A stretch of DNA of 64,000 bases from Labedella endophytica (GTDB lineage Bacteria; Actinomycetota; Actinomycetes; Actinomycetales; Microbacteriaceae): NCBI RefSeq assembly GCF_003990045.1, contig NZ_RZGZ01000006.1:56131-120130 (forward strand), given 5' to 3'. Positions 59,101 through 64,000 of this stretch are shown here, one piece after another (within the stretch, counting starts at the first letter, position 1; the number at the start of each line of letters is the position of its first letter). The notes beneath the pieces are model-generated. The model was not told the DNA's origin. It did no database searches and saw nothing but the letters and a program-made list of their open reading frames with translations. The position numbers and the translations under genes were made by a program.

Positions 59101-61698
59101 TCAGTCCGTGTCGTCGTCGTGCGCGATCGGCGTGCCCGTGAGGGCGGCGGTCGAGACGCGCCGGCTGCGACCGCGACCCTGGCCGGGCCGCTTCGGCTCG
59201 GGCAGTGCATCGAGCACGGAGCCCAGGAGGTCCTCGGCCGCCCGCTTGTCGACCCGCTGACCGGCTGCGCCGGCTGGTGCGATCGGGATGTCGAGAATCG
59301 CGACCGTGGCATCGGCCGGCTCACGGGTCTCGATCGGACCGAGCACGCTCTCGGACGACGCCCGACCGCCGCGGCGGCCCTTGCGCGGTTCACGGGCCCG
59401 TTCAGGACGGCGTTCGACGGGCGCGGGAGCCGCGACGGCGGCGTCCTCGGAGGGCTGCGCGTCGGTGACGTCGAACAGGTCGTGGGACGCGGACTCGGAG
59501 GAGGGGACGGTCTCCGGCGTCTCGGCGGTCGCACCCAGGGTCGCCTCGACGGACAACGCTGTGCCGTCGACCTCGACGATGTCGATCGACTCGACGGTGG
59601 GAGCCGCCGATTCCTCGGAGGTCGACTCGTCGGTCGAGGGACCAGCAGCGTTGCTGATCGTGGAGGCCGCGATCTGGGCGAGCGCATTCTTCGCGTCGTC
59701 CGTGATGGCGTGCGGAGCAGCCTTTGCGGCCGGGGCCTGCTGCTGGCCGTTCTGGCCGCCGTTGCCGTTCTGGCCACCCTTGCGACGACGGTCTGGACCG
59801 CTCGGAGCGCTGCTCGGGCTGTGAGCGGGCCGGCCGCCCTTCGCGACGGGCTCGTGGTGCACGATGACGCCGCGACCCGCGCAGGTCTCGCACGGCTCGC
59901 TGAACGATTCGAGGAGCCCGAGGCCGAGCTTCTTGCGTGTCATCTGCACGAGACCGAGCGATGTGACCTCGGCCACCTGGTGCTTCGTCCGGTCGCGGCT
60001 CAAGCACTCGACGAGGCGTCGGAGCACGAGGTCGCGGTTGGTCTCGAGGACCATGTCGATGAAGTCGACGACGATGATCCCGCCGATGTCGCGCAGGCGC
60101 AGCTGGCGGACGATCTCCTCAGCGGCCTCGAGGTTGTTCTTCGTGACCGTCTCCTCGAGGTTTCCACCGGAACCGACGAACTTCCCGGTGTTGACGTCGA
60201 CGACGGTCATGGCCTCGGTGCGGTCGATCACGAGGGAACCGCCGGAGGGGAGCCAGACCTTGCGGTCGAGCGCCTTCTCGATCTGCTCGCTCACGCGGAA
60301 CTCGTCGAAGACGTCGCGCTGTCCGTCGTAGGACTCGATGCGGTCCACGAGGTCCGGGGCCACCTGACGCACGTACGTCTGGATCGTCTCGAGCGCATCG
60401 TCGCCGGCGATCACGAGACGCTGGAAGTCCTCGTTGAAGACGTCGCGGACGATCTTGATGAGCAGGTCCGGCTCCGAGTGGAGCAGCGCCGGCGCCTGAG
60501 CGGACTCGGCGTAGTGGCTGATCTCGGTCCACTGCGACGTCAGGCGGTTGACGTCGACGGTCAGCTGCTCCTCCGTCGCGCCCTCGGCAGCCGTGCGCAC
60601 GATGACGCCGGAGCTCTCGGGCAGCACCTCCTTGAGGATGCGCTTGAGGCGCGCACGCTCGGTGTCGGGGAGCTTGCGCGAGATGCCGTTCATGGACCCG
60701 TTGGGCACATAGACGAGATAGCGGCCGGGCAGCGACACCTGGCTCGTGAGCCGGGCGCCCTTGTGACCGACCGGGTCCTTCGTCACCTGGACGAGGACCT
60801 TGTCGCCGGGCTTGAGCGCGAGTTCGATGCGGCGGGGCTGGTTCTTGCCCTCACTCGAGTTCTCGGCGGCGGCGTCCCAGTCGACCTCGCCGGAGTACAG
60901 CACGGCGTTGCGGCCCCGACCGATGTCGACGAAGGCCGCCTCCATGCTCGGGAGGACGTTCTGCACGCGACCGAGGTAGACGTTGCCGATGAGGGACGCG
61001 TCCTGATTGCGAGCGACGTAGTGCTCCACGAGCACGCCGTCCTCGAGAACGCCGATCTGGATACGACCGTCCTTCGAGCGCACGACCATCGCGCGGTCGA
61101 CGGACTCGCGACGAGCGAGGAACTCCGCCTCGGTGACGACGGCGCGGCGACGGCCGGCGTCGCGCCCGTCGCGGCGACGCTGCTTCTTCGCCTCGAGGCG
61201 CGTGGAGCCCTTGACCCGCTGCGGCTCGGTGATGAGCTCCGGCTCGCGCTGCGGGCGACCGCGGTTCGAGGACTGCTGCGGCTCTCCGTTCCCCCGGCCA
61301 CCGTCCTCACCGCGACGTCGACGTGAGCGACGACGCATGCTGGAGCCGCGACCGTTCTCGTCGTCGTCGTCATCCTCGTCCTCGTCGTCGAGGTCGGGAC
61401 GCTCGTCGCGTGACAGGGGCGGCAGCGGCGCGATCGCCGGTGCGTGGAAGATCAGGGTCGTCGTGCTCATCGGAACGCCGGAGAACGGATTGCCCGGATC
61501 CGACGCTTCCGCGGACTCGGCGGTCGCACCGCCGTCGGCTCCCGCCTCGTCCGAGGACCCGGCGGCCGACGTGTTCCCACCGGCGTCGACGGAGTCCTGC
61601 TCGACGACGACCTCTGCGGTGAAGCTCTCGCCCCGCTCGTTCTCGACGTCCTCGTTGTTTTCGGCTGCGCCGACTGACTGCTCGTTGTCTTTCACCAT
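59101..61698 (-). CDS. rne: Ribonuclease E/G family protein
   Basis: An 865-residue endoribonuclease for mRNA decay and rRNA processing. The catalytic core (about 200-620) has the S1 region (IGNVYLGRVQNVLPSMEAAF), the catalytic IIVVDFIDM aspartates and the zinc-link CETCAGRG. Long flanking regions that lack fixed structure, acidic at the N-terminus (a run of Asp near residue 105) and Arg/Gln-rich after, are as in actinobacterial RNase E. ATG 61698 has GAGGAG about 10 nt upstream. Only the core is similar to E. coli RNase E. Confidence 0.94.
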   Translation of the reverse strand: MVKDNEQSVGAAENNEDVENERGESFTAEVVVEQDSVDAGGNTSAAGSSDEAGADGGATAESAEASDPGNPFSGVPMSTTTLIFHAPAIAPLPPLSRDERPDLDDEDEDDDDDENGRGSSMRRRSRRRRGEDGGRGNGEPQQSSNRGRPQREPELITEPQRVKGSTRLEAKKQRRRDGRDAGRRRAVVTEAEFLARRESVDRAMVVRSKDGRIQIGVLEDGVLVEHYVARNQDASLIGNVYLGRVQNVLPSMEAAFVDIGRGRNAVLYSGEVDWDAAAENSSEGKNQPRRIELALKPGDKVLVQVTKDPVGHKGARLTSQVSLPGRYLVYVPNGSMNGISRKLPDTERARLKRILKEVLPESSGVIVRTAAEGATEEQLTVDVNRLTSQWTEISHYAESAQAPALLHSEPDLLIKIVRDVFNEDFQRLVIAGDDALETIQTYVRQVAPDLVDRIESYDGQRDVFDEFRVSEQIEKALDRKVWLPSGGSLVIDRTEAMTVVDVNTGKFVGSGGNLEETVTKNNLEAAEEIVRQLRLRDIGGIIVVDFIDMVLETNRDLVLRRLVECLSRDRTKHQVAEVTSLGLVQMTRKKLGLGLLESFSEPCETCAGRGVIVHHEPVAKGGRPAHSPSSAPSGPDRRRKGGQNGNGGQNGQQQAPAAKAAPHAITDDAKNALAQIAASTISNAAGPSTDESTSEESAAPTVESIDIVEVDGTALSVEATLGATAETPETVPSSESASHDLFDVTDAQPSEDAAVAAPAPVERRPERAREPRKGRRGGRASSESVLGPIETREPADATVAILDIPIAPAGAAGQRVDKRAAEDLLGSVLDALPEPKRPGQGRGRSRRVSTAALTGTPIAHDDDTD

Positions 61699-62127
61699 CT
61701 CTGGTGCACTCCTCGTCCGGGCGAGCCGCGCCTTGTCCCGGGAATCTTCCAGCTCGATTCCGCCGAAGCGGTTCGAGCGAATCCTGTGTTCATGGCGACC
61801 GGGGTGGGCTCTCTCGCTCACCCGGGCCGCGCACCGTCGGCCTTCGTGACCGACTACTTCAGGCCCCTCGACGATGCGAGGAGTCCCTGGATTCGGACCG
61901 ATGTCGCGGACCGTGGCACGGAAGTGCCGGTGGAACCGCTCATCGGCTCCCGATGTCCGGGGGCCGAGCCTGAAAAATCTTGACGACAGCGTCCGACGCG
62001 CGGGTCGAACTCGTCTGACGTCATTATCGCACGGTCGAGCGGTCGCGCACATTCGGGCGGAGCGCTCACGGATCACCCATGCCGTGCGCTCGGGGTTCTC
62101 CCGGATCGCTGGTGCCATAATCGTGGC
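61699..62127. other. 429-bp intergenic region: rne leader and divergent promoters
   Basis: No gene is supported here. On the minus strand GATAAT at 62023-62028 is a plausible -10 for rne, giving a leader of about 310 nt. On the plus strand CATAAT at 62116-62121 is 6 nt from the VKOR GTG. Short open frames exist on both strands, but their third-position base use is weaker than in the real genes. Confidence 0.5.
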
Positions 62128-62727
62128 GTGATCCCGACCTCCTCGACGCGGCGCCCCGTCGCCCTCGCCCTGCTTCTGATCGTCGCGGGAATGATCGGGT
62201 GGTGGGCCGCCTTCTCGCTCACGATCGAGAAGATCGAGGCCCTCGAGAATCCCGGGCGCGCCGCGGGATGCGATTTCAGCGTCCTCGTTCAGTGCACCGA
62301 GAACCTCAACTCCCCTCAGGGAGCCATCTTCGGTTTCCCGAACCCGCTCATCGGATTGGCCGCGTGGATCGCGCCCATCGTCGTGGGAGTCGCCCTGCTC
62401 GCCGGCGCGCGCTTCGCGCGGTGGTTCTGGGTGATCTTCTGGCTCGGATTCGTCGGAGCGATCTCCTTCGTCGTCTGGTTGATCACGCAGAGCATCTTCG
62501 TGCTCGGCACCCTCTGCCCGTGGTGCATGGTCACGTGGTCGGTCACGATCCCCTCCTTCCTCGCGGTCACGGCCTACGTGGTCGCAGAAGGCGCGCTCCC
62601 GCTCGGTGCCGGCGCCCGACGCGCGGGCAAGGCGGTCCTCCGGTGGGTGCCGCTCGCCACGGTCCTCGCCTACGTCGTGATCGCGGTGATCGCCCAGCTC
62701 CGCCTCGACGTCCTCAGCAACCTGTGA
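62128..62727 (+). CDS. Vitamin K epoxide reductase (VKOR) family protein
   Basis: A 199-residue membrane protein with four or five helices. The redox centre CPWC is C130-C133 in GTLCPWCMVTW and the loop pair is C48 and C56. Bacterial VKOR re-oxidises DsbA-like proteins and passes electrons to quinone, replacing DsbB. No fused thioredoxin domain is present. GTG start with CATAAT 6 nt upstream. The FrnE-like protein in this window is cytoplasmic, so the partner is probably another protein. Confidence 0.93.
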   Translation: MIPTSSTRRPVALALLLIVAGMIGWWAAFSLTIEKIEALENPGRAAGCDFSVLVQCTENLNSPQGAIFGFPNPLIGLAAWIAPIVVGVALLAGARFARWFWVIFWLGFVGAISFVVWLITQSIFVLGTLCPWCMVTWSVTIPSFLAVTAYVVAEGALPLGAGARRAGKAVLRWVPLATVLAYVVIAVIAQLRLDVLSNL

Positions 62728-62741
62728 CCTCCTCGCGCGAA

Positions 62742-62804
62742 AGGGCTACTCCCGAGCGAGGGCGCCACGTAGAGCTAGCGCCCTCGATACGTACATGTAG
62801 CCCT
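62742..62804 (+). terminator. Nested hairpins after the VKOR gene
   Basis: Outer arms AGGGCTAC (62742-62749) and GTAGCCCT (62797-62804) enclose inner arms CGAGGGCGC (62757-62765) and GCGCCCTCG (62778-62786). The 9-bp inner stem could end transcription; the outer pairing makes a larger structure. Confidence 0.6.
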
Positions 62805-62850
62805 CGCGTCCCTGGGGCCGTTCTGTCATGCTCGGCGACCGAGCTACCGC

Positions 62851-62869
62851 CCCTGAGCCTGTCGAAGGG
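62851..62869. repeat. REP-like motif
   Basis: CCCTGAGCCTGTCGAAGGG is an imperfect palindrome that I recall as a common dispersed repeat in actinobacterial and some proteobacterial genomes. A single copy is seen in this window. Confidence 0.45.
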
Positions 62870-62985
62870 TGCTAACCGCGCCGAAACGTCCGCTCACGTG
62901 TCGTCCACAGGTCGGGATTCGATGAGAAACTGACTCCTTTTCCGGATACCGTTCGAATGTCGGTGGTGTCGTGTTCACTAGACGT

Positions 62986-64000
62986 ATGAGGACACAGGGG
63001 GCGGCATTCCGGGGGCGGATCGCAGACGCAATCGCCCTCCTCGCCGAGCCCGTCGGTGCTCTTGCGCCGGAGAGGTTGTCCGCCACCGACTACATCGCCG
63101 CGCTCCGGGAGGTCGAAGACCTGGGGCGCCTCGTCGACGCCGCACGGATCGCCCTGGCTGGGGAGGCCGAGAAGCGCACGCAGGGCCCGATCGACACCCT
63201 CGGGGCTCTTGGATACGCGTCCGCGGTGGATGCCGTCGCGATGCTCACCTCGGCTGCGGATCGGGACGCGAAGCGGCGCATCCGGGTGGGGGAATCGTTG
63301 AACGCGGGCGTCTCACTCACGGGTGCTGAAACAGGATCGGCCCATCCCGTGGTCGCCGCCGCGGTGTTTGCCGGCAACCTGAGCATCGACGTCGCGACGA
63401 TCCTCATCGACGCACTCGACGGCGTCGGCAACCGTGTCGGCGACACCGTGCTCCTGCAGGCGGAGGAGTCTCTCGTCGAGCTCGCTGCGGGCACTCCTGA
63501 GCACCCGCCGCTACGGGCGGACCTGGTCCGTGGCCAGGTGCAATTGTTCCTCGAACTGATCGACCCCGACGGGGTCCTCCCACGAGAGGAAGTGGCGCGG
63601 CGGAAGCGTTCCCTGCGGATCGGACGCGAGACACAGGACGGCCTCATCCCCGTGCACGGACTACTCACACTCGAGGTCGGGGCGTCATTGAAGCGCCTCG
63701 TGGATGCTCACCTGCGGAAGGTGTCCTTCACCGACGACCCCGACTCGATGATCGACCACGTCGACGACCGGCTCCCGCAGCAGAAGCGGCACGACACCCT
63801 CGCCGACATCCTCAGCGCCGCCGCCCGCGTCAAGGACGCACCACAGCTCGCCGGATCAGCCCCCGCGATCTCCGTCACCGTCACGCAGGCCGCGCTCGAC
63901 GCCGGCTGGGGCGTCGGCGCGATCGACGGCATGGACACCCCGATCTCCGTCCAAGCCATCGAGAAGATGATCGACTCCCGCGGCATGCAACACATCGTCT
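62986..64000 (+). CDS. DUF222 (13E12 repeat) protein, 3' end missing
   Basis: The frame runs from ATG 62986 to the window edge, giving 338 residues without a stop. The visible part is the DUF222 domain, with ALREVEDLGRLVDAARIALA near residue 41, LGALGYASAVDAVAM, and a helical region to the edge. Full-length members end in an HNH nuclease motif, which would lie past the window. Such genes occur in many copies in Microbacteriaceae and are thought to be mobile or linked to recombination. No close ribosome site is seen. Confidence 0.85.
   Translation, partial: MRTQGAAFRGRIADAIALLAEPVGALAPERLSATDYIAALREVEDLGRLVDAARIALAGEAEKRTQGPIDTLGALGYASAVDAVAMLTSAADRDAKRRIRVGESLNAGVSLTGAETGSAHPVVAAAVFAGNLSIDVATILIDALDGVGNRVGDTVLLQAEESLVELAAGTPEHPPLRADLVRGQVQLFLELIDPDGVLPREEVARRKRSLRIGRETQDGLIPVHGLLTLEVGASLKRLVDAHLRKVSFTDDPDSMIDHVDDRLPQQKRHDTLADILSAAARVKDAPQLAGSAPAISVTVTQAALDAGWGVGAIDGMDTPISVQAIEKMIDSRGMQHIV

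Noticed and set aside
61786..61983. A 65-codon open frame on the plus strand in the rne leader region.
   Set aside because: Third-position GC is visibly lower than in the real genes, no ribosome site or TAnnnT lies in place, and it is antisense to the predicted rne leader.
62950..62962. GTTCGAATG upstream of the DUF222 gene as a LexA (SOS) box.
   Set aside because: Only one half-site is present; the CGAAC-N4-GTTCG palindrome is not formed.

Overview
The window is a gene-dense, high-GC actinobacterial chromosome segment. The gene order (rne, rplU, rpmA, obgE, proB, proA, nadD, rsfS; lepA, hemW, hrcA, dnaJ, rsmE, HIT, phoH, ybeY, CNNM, era, leuA, recO, uppS), a DUF222 (13E12-type) gene at the right edge, an LAxTG-type sorting signal and many apparently leaderless genes suggest the family Microbacteriaceae. 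That placement is inference; the sequence alone does not fix a genus. I see no rRNA, CRISPR array, prophage or insertion sequence. One tRNA gene (Ala, anticodon GGC) is present.

Layout. 1-2.8 kb: the 3' end of a YbaK-type deacylase, a probable 47-residue protein coupled to a FrnE/DsbA-type oxidoreductase, then uppS and recO. 3-8.2 kb: a TRIC-type membrane channel on the plus strand, a secreted PhoX phosphatase behind a three-unit PHO box, and leuA behind a leucine-rich leader peptide. 8.3-12.4 kb: histidine kinase, response regulator, ABC ATPase and FtsX-type permease, forming a sensing-and-export module. 12.5-19.7 kb: the era/CNNM/ybeY/phoH/HIT/rsmE/dnaJ/hrcA run, with a CIRCE operator before hrcA. 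19.9-24.6 kb: a Pro/Gln-rich DUF4870 membrane protein, then lepA, DUF1990 and hemW, with a partial duplication of the hemW 3' end. 24.7-29 kb: an epimerase, an amidohydrolase, an aminotransferase and an alpha/beta hydrolase. 29-37 kb: rpsT, holA, comEC, comEA, a DUF3592 protein and leuS.

37-45.7 kb: pabB and the cytochrome bd genes cydA, cydB, cydD and cydC, transcribed leftward. They diverge from a BlaI-type repressor and an M56 (BlaR-like) metalloprotease gene. Two CTACA/TGTAG palindromes lie in the shared promoter region, suggesting that the bd oxidase is controlled by this repressor/protease pair. 45.7-49.3 kb: DedA, App1, SRAP and FUSC proteins. 49.4-51.4 kb: YceI, EI24 and a RibD-type reductase. 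51.5-58.6 kb: tRNA-Ala, rsfS, an unrecognised anchored protein, nadD, proA, proB, obgE, rpmA and rplU. 58.7-64 kb: DUF4031, RNase E/G with a long leader, a VKOR-family protein and a DUF222 gene that runs off the window.

Two features recur. Neighbouring genes are often coupled by ATGA or GTGA overlaps. At least 13 start codons are preceded by a TAnnnT hexamer exactly 6 nt upstream, the arrangement expected for leaderless transcripts; I used this to choose several starts.
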